Positions 52,701 to 61,619 of a DNA stretch of 64,000 nt are shown here, piece after piece. Location: positions 6,262,001 to 6,326,000 of the forward strand of contig OY744463.1 in assembly GCA_963556145.1 (NCBI GenBank), given 5' to 3'. A program made the position numbers and the translations under genes. The notes beneath the pieces are model-generated. The model made no database searches and was not told the DNA's origin. It saw only the letters and a program-made list of their open reading frames with translations. Source of the stretch: Hygrocybe punicea. Lineage: Eukaryota; Basidiomycota; Agaricomycetes; Agaricales; Hygrophoraceae. Each line of letters opens with the position of its first letter. Positions within the stretch are counted from its first letter, which is position 1.

Positions 52701-53314
52701 CCCACTCCGTATTTTGGGCCGAACGGGTCACGACACACAAAAGCCTCGGATACTCGTCCTACTACATCGCACACGGAGTAGAACCACTGTTTCCATTCAA
52801 TTTTGCCGAAGCTACGTACATGGTTCCGACGCAAGATACGATGTCTACGACCGACCTCATAGTCATCCGCACCCGACAACTTCATAAACGAGAAGCCGAC
52901 CTCGATCGGGTCAAAGAAAAGCTTACCAAATCTCGGCTCGCGTCCGCCCGGCAATTTGAACAGAAATACGCCAACACGATCAAAGTTTACGACTTCGAAC
53001 CCGGTAACCTCGTTCTCGTCCGAAATTCACGTATCGAAATGTCTCTCGATCGTAAAGCAAAACCGCGGTACTTTGGACCCATGGTTGTCGTCAGGAAAAC
53101 AGAAGGCGGATCCTACATACTCGCCGAACTCGACGGTGCGGTTTCTAAATCTCGATTTGCCGCTTTCCGAGTCGTACCCTACCACGCCTGCTCAAAAATA
53201 TCGATACCGTTGGACGACTTCTTACAATACCCCGATGCCGACGATACCGATTCAAACGATCTTGATGATCCGACGTACCCGCCCTCTATAGACTCCTCAC
53301 CCGACGACGATTAA
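49766..53314 (+). CDS. Pol: reverse transcriptase, RNase H, integrase, 1182 residues
   Basis: The reverse transcriptase spans about residues 230-420: FCILKKDGKSLRIVHDLQPL, FDLFVSFDQR, RIAMGYTNSPQILHGDS and the catalytic YMDD (about residue 357, VPYMDDIPVKGP). RNase H (about 520-640) has ILAVDSSVLGVGFVLMQ, SKLELYGLFRALRAYR and EVDAKYIKG. The integrase has an HHCC finger (H-x3-H at LGHKG and C-x2-C at SCHQCQ, about 795-835) and the catalytic core with D (YVDTMF, 858), D (VTDNGKPF, 917) and E (GPVERHH, 952); the last two are 35 apart as expected. A GPY/F-like module (RYFGPMVVV) follows and no chromodomain is seen. It copies element RNA and inserts the DNA. No stops or shifts. Confidence 0.93.
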   Translation: MPFPLEEDLCFSIDLDFSSSQPQTAAQYISLLTDVQNQLRTTDTLPSSCSVSAPASHISSSNICNKASTEHATYISYTTPPTRDLKGVVTKKKYKKVADRIRPISTTLPDEYRIIREITGDPLADLPTLPTHLPDFTPGTRYTQERHDAMPMNSDGFLWPEEEKLGHHIIKTQEAAFAWNESEKGQFNTDYFPPIHIPTVPHDPWVHRNIPIPPGILNEVIGIIKDKINAGTYEPSNSSYRSRWFCILKKDGKSLRIVHDLQPLNAVTIRNPAVPPMTEHLAEAFGGHSCYASFDLFVSFDQRLVHPSSRDYMTFQSPLGTLRLTRIAMGYTNSPQILHGDSTYILRDEIPHLAVPYMDDIPVKGPPTRYKQPDGTYETIPENPAIRRFIWEHFQGVNRVIQRFRYVGGTFNGKKLELCRPSVIVVGHRCTYEGRVADDSKVQKIRDWPLPTNLTEVRAFLGICGVLRIFIKDFSLHSRPLVRLTRKGIPFEFGEEEETAVDYLKNAVITSPALRAIDYTREWEVILAVDSSVLGVGFVLMQIRADGKRYPNRFGSISWNEREARYSQSKLELYGLFRALRAYRIFIIGIRNLTVEVDAKYIKGMLNNPDIQPNATINRWIAGVLLFDFRLVHVPASAHGAPDGLSRRPRAAEDPEEINDSDDWLDHSYGFFMEVVNYRPVPIPSKPIAVCGRCRATADRLQELPAILVYTNQEAVSDIPRSDKARAADVRLALIETWLRDLTRPANFSDEEYRLFLRYALEFFVTDNKLWRKDRHGKHKLVIPPDHRLQLLKDAHDSLGHKGIFSVRARLLDRFWWPHLDHDVKWYVQSCHQCQVRQMRYHHIPPTVATPASLFRKAYVDTMFMPRSGGYRYIVQAHCSLSAYPEFRMLRRETGSTIGTFLFEDILCRWGALEEIVTDNGKPFVEALDYLASRYGIRHIRISPYNSQANGPVERHHLDVREAIMKSCDGDEKKWHTVTHSVFWAERVTTHKSLGYSSYYIAHGVEPLFPFNFAEATYMVPTQDTMSTTDLIVIRTRQLHKREADLDRVKEKLTKSRLASARQFEQKYANTIKVYDFEPGNLVLVRNSRIEMSLDRKAKPRYFGPMVVVRKTEGGSYILAELDGAVSKSRFAAFRVVPYHACSKISIPLDDFLQYPDADDTDSNDLDDPTYPPSIDSSPDDD

Positions 53315-53524
53315 GCATTTCATTTATATTCTGTCCACGTTATACCCCCATTTTATTTAGTTCCTCTTAGTTTTCTAACGATATGACGAATGATGCGAAT
53401 AGTCCTATGTCTTCGGGAGCCGATCGGCTTTCCTTAGCTGGGTGAACAAGCTGACATGTCTTTTATATATACACGATATATTTTTTTATATATACAACGG
53501 GCTCGTTATTTTTATATATATATT
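53315..53524. other. Spacer between Pol and the antisense gene
   Basis: AT-rich, with tatatat runs at 53460-53520; it would hold the polyadenylation signals of two convergent transcripts. Confidence 0.4.
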
Positions 53525-54921
53525 TTACAGGCGGCCGGTCTCGTAATCCCGCTTCAACATCGCCAACCTTAAGGTTGACCGTTCGAGATCGACGCGAAGC
53601 CGCTGGAACTCTTGACCGAAGTGGACGAGGTGACGGTTGACGTTGGTGCCCAGGGCTCCCAGCTCCTCCGTAAGGACCGCTAGCCGCGCCGACACTTGCT
53701 CGTAATTCTCCATCATCAAAACGAACGGGTTCGCTGTCGAGGCCGTCCTAAGCCTTTTCGTCGGCCGCTCTTCCTCTGACTCCTCCTCGTCTTCGTCATC
53801 GTCCTCGACCGACTCCACCTCCTCGACCCGCGGTTTGCTCGTTGAGGCCCGGGCAGGCCTACTGCGGATGGGTTTTGTCGTGAACGACAGCGGCTTCCTC
53901 GTGCCGACCGCGACCTCTTTGCCCTTTCCGGTATCCACCTTGCACCGACCCCCGCCCGTCCGGTGTGTAGCATTAGTACATCTCTTCTTCAGCCTCTGGC
54001 ATCGTTCGCACACGTAGCCCGTGACGCCTCGACACGCCTCTTGCGCCTTGACGCAGTTGGTGCAGGGTTGTAGGGGAAACGGCCCGGTGAACTGTTACCA
54101 GGATCAGTAACTAAAGAACATATGAACCAACACAAGAACTCACCGTCGTACCAGCCAAGTCTCCGGTCTCTACGCCCGGCGTATCTACGTCTTCTACATC
54201 GGCCGGTGTCTCTGGTGCCGGGTCGACGGGGCCTTCCTCTGGCTCAACTGCGGCTTCGCCCTCCGGAATCGACTCAGTCCTTGGTTCACCCGCGACCGAT
54301 GCGTTTGCTTCAGCTCGCCGTTCTTCGCTGAGCCGCCGCCGATACGCGGCTCCATCCCTTTCAACCCGGTCCGCTTCTTGATTCCAGTGCTGCTCGTGTT
54401 GTTCTATTCTAAGCTGCTCTCGCCTTTCCTCTGCCGCCTTTCGCCTTTTCTCCGCCTCCGCTCGTGCACTTGCCTCTGCCATCCGTCTGGCCTCCTCTTC
54501 CCGCGTAGCCGCTTCTTCATCCGCCCGCCGTCTGGCTTCTTCCTGTTCCTGCCTCTCCCGGTCCGCCGCTTCTTTCAGCCACTCTTTGACATCGTTGGCG
54601 TACGATTGGCGGTCGGCCCATAACGGTGGCGTTACTGGCCTCGTACCACCAGCTCGGAGTTCCGCGACGATTCCATTGTAAGCACGCTGGCGGGATGGCA
54701 TGAGCTATCTTAGGACACGCGTAGTCAATAAGGAAACTCACCAGCGCCTTCTTGCGGCCGCTTAACCATTGTTGGGCCATCCCCTCGTTGCCGTCCACCA
54801 TCGTTACGAGGTCGTCGCTATGAAACACGGTGACCGCGTTGACGGCCTCTTCATAGTCCGCCCCGACATCGGGTTCGATGCTTTCGACGAAAGTGAGGAA
54901 GTTGTCGTAGACTTGGGACAT
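53525..54921 (-). CDS. Antisense coiled-coil protein with Zn2Cys6-like cluster, three exons
   Basis: On the minus strand the start at 54921 reads MSQVYDNFLTFVESIEPDVG. Exon 1 ends at 54742 (GRKKAL). Either a 37-base intron (54741-54705) or a shift leads to MPSRQRAYNGIVAELRAGG and a charged coiled coil rich in Arg, Glu and Ala (EWLKEAADRERQEQEEARRR). A clear intron (54143-54092, GTGAGT..AACAG) joins it to exon 3, which opens FTGPFPLQP followed by CX2CX6CX7CX2CX6C (CTNCVKAQEAC, then CERCQRLKKRC). It then has Lys-rich, acidic (EDDDEDEEESEEE) and helical parts. Exon 3 encodes 188 residues, against 189 in the homologue at 41017. The alternative reading of exon 1, SFLIDYACPKIA, is also protein-like, so the first junction is unsure. 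Confidence 0.72.
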
Positions 54922-55129
54922 TGTGAACGTGTGATGGTGTAGAGGAAAGGTCGGATCAACAACGAGAAATTTTTATTTTTTTTACTTTGCCGTTGTTTGG
55001 CCGCTCACGTGATTGGCTACATTCGCGACCCGCATTCGGAGACCCCATATTCTCGACCACGGATGGTCAGTAGACCCAGTCGTTTTGGTTAACCCAATCG
55101 CAGATATAGTTGCAAAAGGTAGGTACACA

Positions 55130-58100
55130 TAGCGCAGTTGCTTGCTGGGGGGGTAGGTTAACCCAAGAGACAGCTCTTGCTGGGGAAATGTGGGGTGGTA
55201 GGTTGACCCAGGTACAGCTCTTGCTGGTCAAGGGTGGCAGGGTGGGTCAACCCAGTGTCAGCTCTGCCATGGGGTAGGTTAACCCAGGACAGCTATTCTG
55301 GGAAGGTTGGGTTGACCGAGGTCCAGCTGTGCAAGCAACGTGGGTTGACCTGGGTTGACCGTGGACCAGCTCTTGCTGCAGGCTTGGGTTGACCTGGGTC
55401 CAGCTGTTGCTGCAGCACTGGGTTGACCCAGGCCCAGCACTTCCTGCAGGGTGGGGTGGCTGGGGTCCAGGTATTGCTGCAGCACCGGGTTTACCAGGGT
55501 TCAGCTATTGCTGCAGCACTTGGTTGACCGGGGTCCAGATATTGCTGTGGCACCAGGTTGACCCAGATCCAGCACTTGCTGCAGGGCTTGGGTTGACCTG
55601 GGTCCAGCTATTGCTGCAGCACTGGGTTGATCTGGTTCCAGCACTTGCTTTGGGGCTTGGGTTGACCCGGGTCCAGCTCTCCCTACAGGCTTGGGTTGAC
55701 CGGGGTCCAGCTATTGCTGCAGCACTGGGTTGACCAGGGTTCAGGTATTGCTGCTGCACCGGGTTGACCGGGGTCCAGATATTGCTGCAGCACTGGGTTG
55801 ACCTGGGTCCAGCTATTGCTGCTGCACCGGGTTGACCGGGGTCCAGATATTGCTGCAGCACTGGGTTGACCTGGGTCCAGCACTTGCTGCAGCACCGGGT
55901 TGACCAGGGTCCAGCACTTGCTGCAGCACTGGGTTGACCAGGGTTCAGCTATTGCTGCAGCACCAGGTTGACCGGGGTCCAGCACTTGCTGCAGCACCAG
56001 GTTGACCTGGGTCCAGCACTTGCTGCAGCACTGGGTTGACCTGGGTCCAGCACTTGCTGCAGCACTGGGTTGACCAGGGTTCAGCTATTGCTGCAGCACC
56101 AGGTTGACCGGGGTCCAGCACTTGCTGCAGCACTGGGTTGACCTGGGTCCAGCACTTGCTGCAGCACCAGGTTGACCTGGGTCCAGCACTTGCTGCAGCA
56201 CTGGGTTGACCTGGGTCCAGCACTTGCTGCAGCACTGGGTTGACCAGGGTTCAGCTATTGCTGCAGCACCAGGTTGACCGGGGTCCAGCACTTGCTGCAG
56301 CACTGGGTTGACCTGGGTCCAGCACTTGCTGCAGCACTGGGTTGACCTGGGTCCAGCACTTGCTGCAGCACAGGGTTGACCTGGGTCCAGCTATTGCTGC
56401 TGCACCGGGTTGACCGGGGTCCAGATATTGCTGCAGCACTGGGTTGACCTGGGTCCAGCACTTGCTGCAGCACAGGGTTGACCTGGGTCCAGCTATTGCT
56501 GCTGCACCGGGTTGACCGGGGTCCAGATATTGCTGCAGCACTGGGTTGACCTGGGTCCAGCACTTGCTGCAGCACTGGGTTGACCAGGGTCCAGCACTTG
56601 CTGCAGCACAGGGTTGACCTGGGTCCAGCTATTGCTGCTGCACCGGGTTGACCGGGGTCCAGATATTGCTGCAGCACTGGGTTGACCCAGATCCAGCACT
56701 CACTGCCCGGCTGGGGTTGACCAGGGTCTAGATATTGCTGCAGCACCAGGTTGACCGGGGTCCAGCACTTGCTGCGGGGCTTGGGTTGACCCAGGTCCAG
56801 CACTCGCTGCCGGGCTGGGGTTGACCAGGGTTCAGCTATTGCTGCAGCACTGGGTTGACCAGGGTCCAGCACTTGCTGCAGCACTGGGTTGACCAGGGTT
56901 CAGCTATTGCTGCAGCACCAGGTTGACCGGGGTCCAGCACTTGCTGCAGCACTGGGTTGACCTGGGTCCAGCACTTGCTGCAGCACTGGGTTGACCTGGG
57001 TCCAGCACTTGCTGCAGCACAGGGTTGACCTGGGTCCAGCTATTGCTGCTGCACCGGGTTGACCGGGGTCCAGATATTGCTGCAGCACTGGGTTGACCTG
57101 GGTCCAGCACTTGCTGCAGCACAGGGTTGACCTGGGTCCAGCTATTGCTGCTGCACCGGGTTGACCGGGGTCCAGATATTGCTGCAGCACTGGGTTGACC
57201 AGGGTCCAGCACTCACTGCCGGGCTGGGGTTGACCAGGGTCTAGATATTGCTGCAGCACCAGGTTGACCGGGGTCCAGCACTTGCTGTGGGGCTTGGGTT
57301 GACCCAGGTCCCACTCTTCCTGCAGGCTTGGGTTGACCGGGCTCCAGCTATTGCTGCAGCACCAGGTTGACTGGGGTCCAGCACTTGCTGCGGGGGTTGG
57401 GTTGACCCAGGTCTGGCTCTTCCTGCAGGCTTGGGTTGACCTGGGTCCAGGTATTGCTGCAGCACTGGGTTGACCGGGGTCCAGATATTGCTGCAACACC
57501 GGGTTGACCTGGATCCAGCACTCGCTGCAGGGCTGGGGTTGACCCAGGTCCAGCTTTTCCTGCAGGCTTGGGTTGACCTGGGTCCAGCTATTGCTGCAGC
57601 ACCAGGTTGACCGGGGTCCAGATATTGCTGCAGCACTGGGTTGACCTGGGTCCAGCACTTGCTGCAGCACTGGGTTGACCAGGGTCCAGCACTTGCTGCA
57701 GCACAGGGTTGACCTGGGTCCAGCTATTGCTGCTGCACTGGGTTGACCGGGGTCCAGATATTGCTGCAGCACTGGGTTGACCCAGATCCAGCACTCGCTG
57801 CCGGGCTTGGGTTGACCAGGGTCTAGATATTGCTGCAGCACCAGGTTGACCGGGGTCCAGCACTTGCTGCGGGGCTTGGGTTGACCCAGGTCCCACTCTT
57901 CCTGCAGGCTTGGGTTGACCGGGCTCCAGCTATTGCTGCAGCACTGGGTTGACCTGGGTCCAGCACTTGCTGCAGGGCTTGTGTTGACCAGGGTCCAGCT
58001 CTTGCTGCAGCACTTTGTTGACCCACATCCAGCACTCACTGTAGGGTAGGTTGATTGGGGTCCAGCCTGTCCTGTAGCATTGCATTGACCCCAGACCCAC

Positions 58101-58260
58101 CCATGTCGCAGGTTTGGATTCATGAGGGTCTGGCCATTGCTCCAGCATTGGGTTGACATGGCCCTGCTCTTGCTGCAGAATAAGGTTGACCCTGGCCCAG
58201 CTCTCACTGCAGGATTAGGTTGACCAGGATCCCGCTTTTGCTTTGACACGGGCTCAGCCA
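55130..58260. repeat. 34-bp satellite array, left arm, about 90 copies
   Basis: The monomer is of the type gggttgacctgggtccagcacttgctgcagcact, with ctattgctgcag, atattgctgcag and cactcgctgc variants. Because 34 is not a multiple of three, a read passes through all three frames every 102 bases, and every frame of the minus strand stays largely open (QQVLDPGQPSAAA, GPRSTQCCSKCW). These frames are not taken as genes. The leftmost 250 bases are more diverged. Confidence 0.95.
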
Positions 58261-58675
58261 CATCCCACTCTGCCTGCATGTATTTAATGTTGACAACATT
58301 GCCAGAGCTCACAACAACTCAAGCCAATATTTATTCAGAAAATGCAATATCCGGTAAAGAAAATGTCTCAGTTTCTTCAAATGTAATATAATTTCAATTG
58401 CAATAATTCAAAGCACAGATAATACCAAAATTACAACATTCTTATTTTGAAAATGCACAATCTCTCACTCTTAGCTTTATCTCTCACATGAGCTACTTAT
58501 TCCGAAACAAAATTTATATATATAACAACCAGAAATTACCCCACTTGGAATTTTGTGCCTTTTTTATTTAATATTACTCAAATCTCAATTGGAATCAGTA
58601 CACAAACACTCACTATTACTTAGAATGGACATATCAAATTAATTATTATTTTATCCAAATACACAATTAAATAAT
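58261..58675. other. AT-rich segment of the left arm
   Basis: It begins with the mirror of 61590-61630 and continues with diverged sequence that matches the right arm only in patches (aaatatttattcaga and mirror, ttaccccacttggaa and mirror). No gene seen. Confidence 0.55.
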
Positions 58676-58920
58676 AAAGGGGTTGGGGGGGAGGAAGGTA
58701 GGTGTGAGTGGGACTGGGACTGGGACTGGGACTGGGACTGGAAGTGGGTGTGGGTGTGGGTGTGGGTATGGGTATGGGTGTGGGTGTGGGAGAACGGAGT
58801 GGGAGTGGGAGTGGGAGAAGGGAGGGTGAAGGGCAGGATGGAAGGGAGGAGGGAGGGGCAGCAGGGAGTGGGAGTGGGAGAGGCAGAGGAAGAGGGAGGA
58901 GACGAGGGCGGAGGGGTGGG
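58676..58920. repeat. Purine-rich minisatellites of the left arm
   Basis: Runs of gggact, gtgggt and gtgggagtgg, mirrored by the c/t-rich stretch at 60895-61205. Confidence 0.85.
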
Positions 58921-59073
58921 ATGTACATACCTGTTGCGTTCCCGTTGCCCTCGTCGTCTTCGTCTACGTCTCCGCCGTCCTCGTCCCCGTCGTCCCCGTC
59001 CCCGCCGTTCTGGTCCCTGTCGTTCCCGTTCCCGTCGTTCCTCTCGTTGTCGTCATCGTCCTCGTTGTCGTCG

Positions 59074-59569
59074 TCATCCCCCGTAGTCCTCGTCGTCCGC
59101 TGGATCGTCGTCGTCGTCTCCGTCGTCCTGTCGTCTCTTCGCTGGCCGTCTCCGTCCCCGTCGTCTTCCCTGGCTGGCTGTCTGTGCCCTCATCGCCTCT
59201 GTCCTCGTCGTTGCCTGCCATCCGCCGTTTCGGCCCTTCAGTTTGGCGTTGACGTGACGTGGCGCGGGCAAGCGTGTTGCGGTCCATTCCCGGCACGGCA
59301 ATGAGAAAGTTCTACATAAAAACAACAATATTAGCTAGCATAGTAATGGATAATAAATTTGAGAAATCTACTTACCTTCTACTTGATTTTGCTGCTGCTG
59401 TTTTCGTGGACGCATCGTGGAGTACGCGACGAATCGCCGACGATTGAACGCACGCCGGAGGTTGCCGATTGCCCAAACGGGTGCGAGTTGCCTTATATGT
59501 AAGCATGATCTGACTTTTCTCAATGTTATTGCATAGAGCACAACAACTTTGTAACACATTTAAGACCAT
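59074..59569 (-). CDS. Putative spliced ORF of the left arm, 143 residues
   Basis: On the minus strand exon 1 (59569-59376) and exon 2 (59311-59074) join across a 64-base intron (GTAAGT..TGTAG) in one frame. Exon 1 contains YKATRTRLGNRQPPACV and a Gln/Lys/Ser/Arg-rich end. Exon 2 reads TFSLPCREWTATRLPAPRHV, then Arg/Gln/Thr-rich and finally Asp-rich (DDGDDDDDPADDEDYGG). The motif ATRTRLGNRQ, the intron position and the charged tail recur in the right arm. No recognised domain. It could be a coding remnant or an untranslated exon. Confidence 0.45.
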
Positions 59570-59769
59570 GAGGGGATAGAAGTAGCCTATAACTACATCC
59601 TCCCCAAATTTTGTATTTTATTATGGCCTACATAGAGAGATATTTATGATTCATTGATACCTCCCTGCCAATTTCAGACCCTTAAAGTGCAACTTTACCA
59701 ATATTGCTCTGAAAAATATGAAAATAATTGTGAAACTACTATGTAAAGTATCTATTGTATTGATGATCA

Positions 59770-59930
59770 GTGCCTGGCACTTGGTGGTCCCAGAAATCTG
59801 TTGTAGCCAAGAAATGAAAGGTTCAGAGTAAAGCTGAAGTTTGGACTCGGTTGATGGGTCAGCCACAATGCACAATTCTGTGCATTTGCTTGGCTGCAAC
59901 AAAGGTCCTGGTCCACCAACAATCAGGCAC
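59770..59930. repeat. Palindromic centre of the element
   Basis: ggcacttggtgg..ttgtagccaag on the left faces cttggctgcaac..ccaccaacaatcaggcac on the right. The loop holds gccacaatgcacaattctgtgcat. The words match the centre of the 27.6-kb element (30195-30560). Confidence 0.7.
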
Positions 59931-60131
59931 TTATGTGTACCACAATGAGTACTTCTTCAAGTACTCCTTAGATTAATTTCAGATTTTTAAGACAAAGTTA
60001 GATCATTAAGGGTCCAATTCTGGCAGAGGAATGGAATAAATGGTGAATAGCTCTTTACGCAGGGCCGAATAAAATACAAAATTTGACATGAGGGTAGGTA
60101 TACTATATTTACATCTTTTGAGGATCTGACT

Positions 60132-60854
60132 TTGGGTATGCATGCATTGTTGTGCATGCCAGAAGATTCAAAAGCTTCAGCCACACATCCATGTTTGGCA
60201 ACTCGAACCCGTTTGGGAAATCGGCAACTGCCGGTTGGCTTTCATGTGACTTCAAACGACTCGTTTTCAACAACGCGTCAACAACAGGAACGCGTCAACA
60301 ACAGGAAACGGGTGCAGAAGAGCACCCAAGGTAATGTCTTTTTTGAATTTTTTGTGAGTTGTATGCTAATGTTTATAATGATTGCAGCTACACCCACGAC
60401 AAACACAGGCGAACCCAACACCAGCCCAGAAAACAACGCCACGGCCACCCCAGCAAACAGAACGGATGCCGATGAAAACGGCCACGGAAACGAGGCCGCG
60501 AGGCCGGGTACGAGGATGCGCCAACGACCGAGACAGACGACCGAGACAACCACAGCGGCAACGACGAGGACAGAGACGACGAGGGCAGAGACGGCCAGCC
60601 AGGGGACGACGACGGGACGGAGACGGCCAGCGAGAGGACAACAGGACGACGGAGACGACAGGACGAGGGAGACGACGACGACGATCCAGCAAACGACGAG
60701 GACTACGGGGGATGACGACGACAACGAGGACGATGACGACGACGAGGGGAACGACGGGAACGGGAACGACAGGGACCGGAACGCGGAGACGGGGACGATG
60801 GGGACGGGGACGATGGGGACGGGGACGGCGGGGACGGGGACGACGGAGACGTAG
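60132..60854 (+). CDS. Putative spliced ORF of the right arm, 221 residues
   Basis: Exon 1 (60132-60330) and exon 2 (60388-60854) join across a 57-base intron (GTAATG..TTGCAG) in one frame; the unspliced frame is also open. Exon 1 contains CLATRTRLGNRQLPVGFHVT and SFSTTRQQQERVNNR. Exon 2 starts TPTTNTGEPNTSPENNATAT, continues DADENGHGNEAARPGTRM and ends in long Thr/Arg and Asp/Gly-rich repeats. It points away from the palindrome centre, opposite to the left-arm copy. The GAC-rich stretch continues to a GTACGT site at 60889, so a further exon is possible. No known domain. Confidence 0.45.
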   Translation: MGMHALLCMPEDSKASATHPCLATRTRLGNRQLPVGFHVTSNDSFSTTRQQQERVNNRKRVQKSTQGNVFFEFFVSCMLMFIMIAATPTTNTGEPNTSPENNATATPANRTDADENGHGNEAARPGTRMRQRPRQTTETTTAATTRTETTRAETASQGTTTGRRRPARGQQDDGDDRTRETTTTIQQTTRTTGDDDDNEDDDDDEGNDGNGNDRDRNAETGTMGTGTMGTGTAGTGTTET

Positions 60855-60894
60855 ACGAAGACGACGAGGACGAGGGGAACGCAACGGGTACGTA

Positions 60895-61205
60895 CATCCC
60901 ACTCTCCGCCCACTCCTCCTCCCACTCCTCCTCCCACTCCTCCTCCCTCTCCCTCTCCCTCTCCCTCTCCCTCTCCCTCTCCCTGCTGCCCTTGCCTCCT
61001 GCCTTCCCACCTTCCCACTTCTCCCACTCCCACTCCCTTCTCCCACTCCCACCTTCCTCCACTCCCACTCCCACCTTCCTCCCACTCCACACCCACCTTC
61101 CTCCCACTCCACACCCACCTTCCTCCCACACCCACACCCACCTTCCTCCCACACCCACACCCTTCCTCCCAGTCCACACCCACCTTCCTCTCACCTGCCT
61201 CCTGC
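60895..61205. repeat. Polypyrimidine minisatellites of the right arm
   Basis: Tandem cccactcctcct, ccctct and cccacaccca/ccttcctc units. Confidence 0.9.
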
Positions 61206-61619
61206 CCTTTACTATTTAATTATGTATTTTAATAATCATTAAATGTATGTGTCTATTTTAAGTAATAGTAAGGTTATATATATTGATTCCAATAGAGAAT
61301 TGAGCAATATTAAATAGAAAAGCACAATATTCCAAGTGGGGTAATTTCCGGTTTTGCCATAGATTGGCATTGGGGATAAGTAGCTCCTGTAATGGCTGAT
61401 GGCTGATAGTAAAAGTAAGATATTGTGCAGTGTCAAAATAATAATTGTGTAATTTTGCTGTTCCCTGTGCTGTTAATAATTGCATTCAAATTATATTACA
61501 TCGTACATTTATGTGAAGTACAGATTGAAACATTTTGATTACTTTATATATATGGCAGGTTCTGAATAAATATTGGTTTGAGCTGTTGTGAGCTCTGTCA
61601 ATGTTGTCAACATTAAATA
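61206..61619. other. AT-rich segment of the right arm
   Basis: Counterpart of 58261-58675 with heavy divergence. No gene seen. Confidence 0.5.

Larger units (their letters stand above)
46113..55050 (+). mobile_element. Ty3/gypsy retrotransposon with intact gag-pol and antisense gene, 3' LTR not seen
   Basis: A 795-bp 5' LTR is followed by a primer-binding-like site, a Gag-protease frame (47220-49664), a Pol frame (49766-53314) and, antisense, a coiled-coil/cysteine-cluster gene (53525-54921). The order protease, reverse transcriptase, RNase H, integrase is that of Ty3/gypsy. Both sense frames are free of stops. No second LTR matching 46113-46907 appears before the satellite at about 55130. 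The 3' end is therefore missing or replaced, and the right boundary given here is approximate. Confidence 0.85.

Noticed and set aside
54938..55060. tgtagagg at 54938 as the start of the missing 3' LTR
   Set aside because: The eight bases match the LTR start but the following sequence does not.
56900..58312. A 470-codon minus-strand frame (QPGQP, GPRSTQCCSK repeats)
   Set aside because: It lies wholly in the 34-bp satellite and its neighbours in other frames are equally open.
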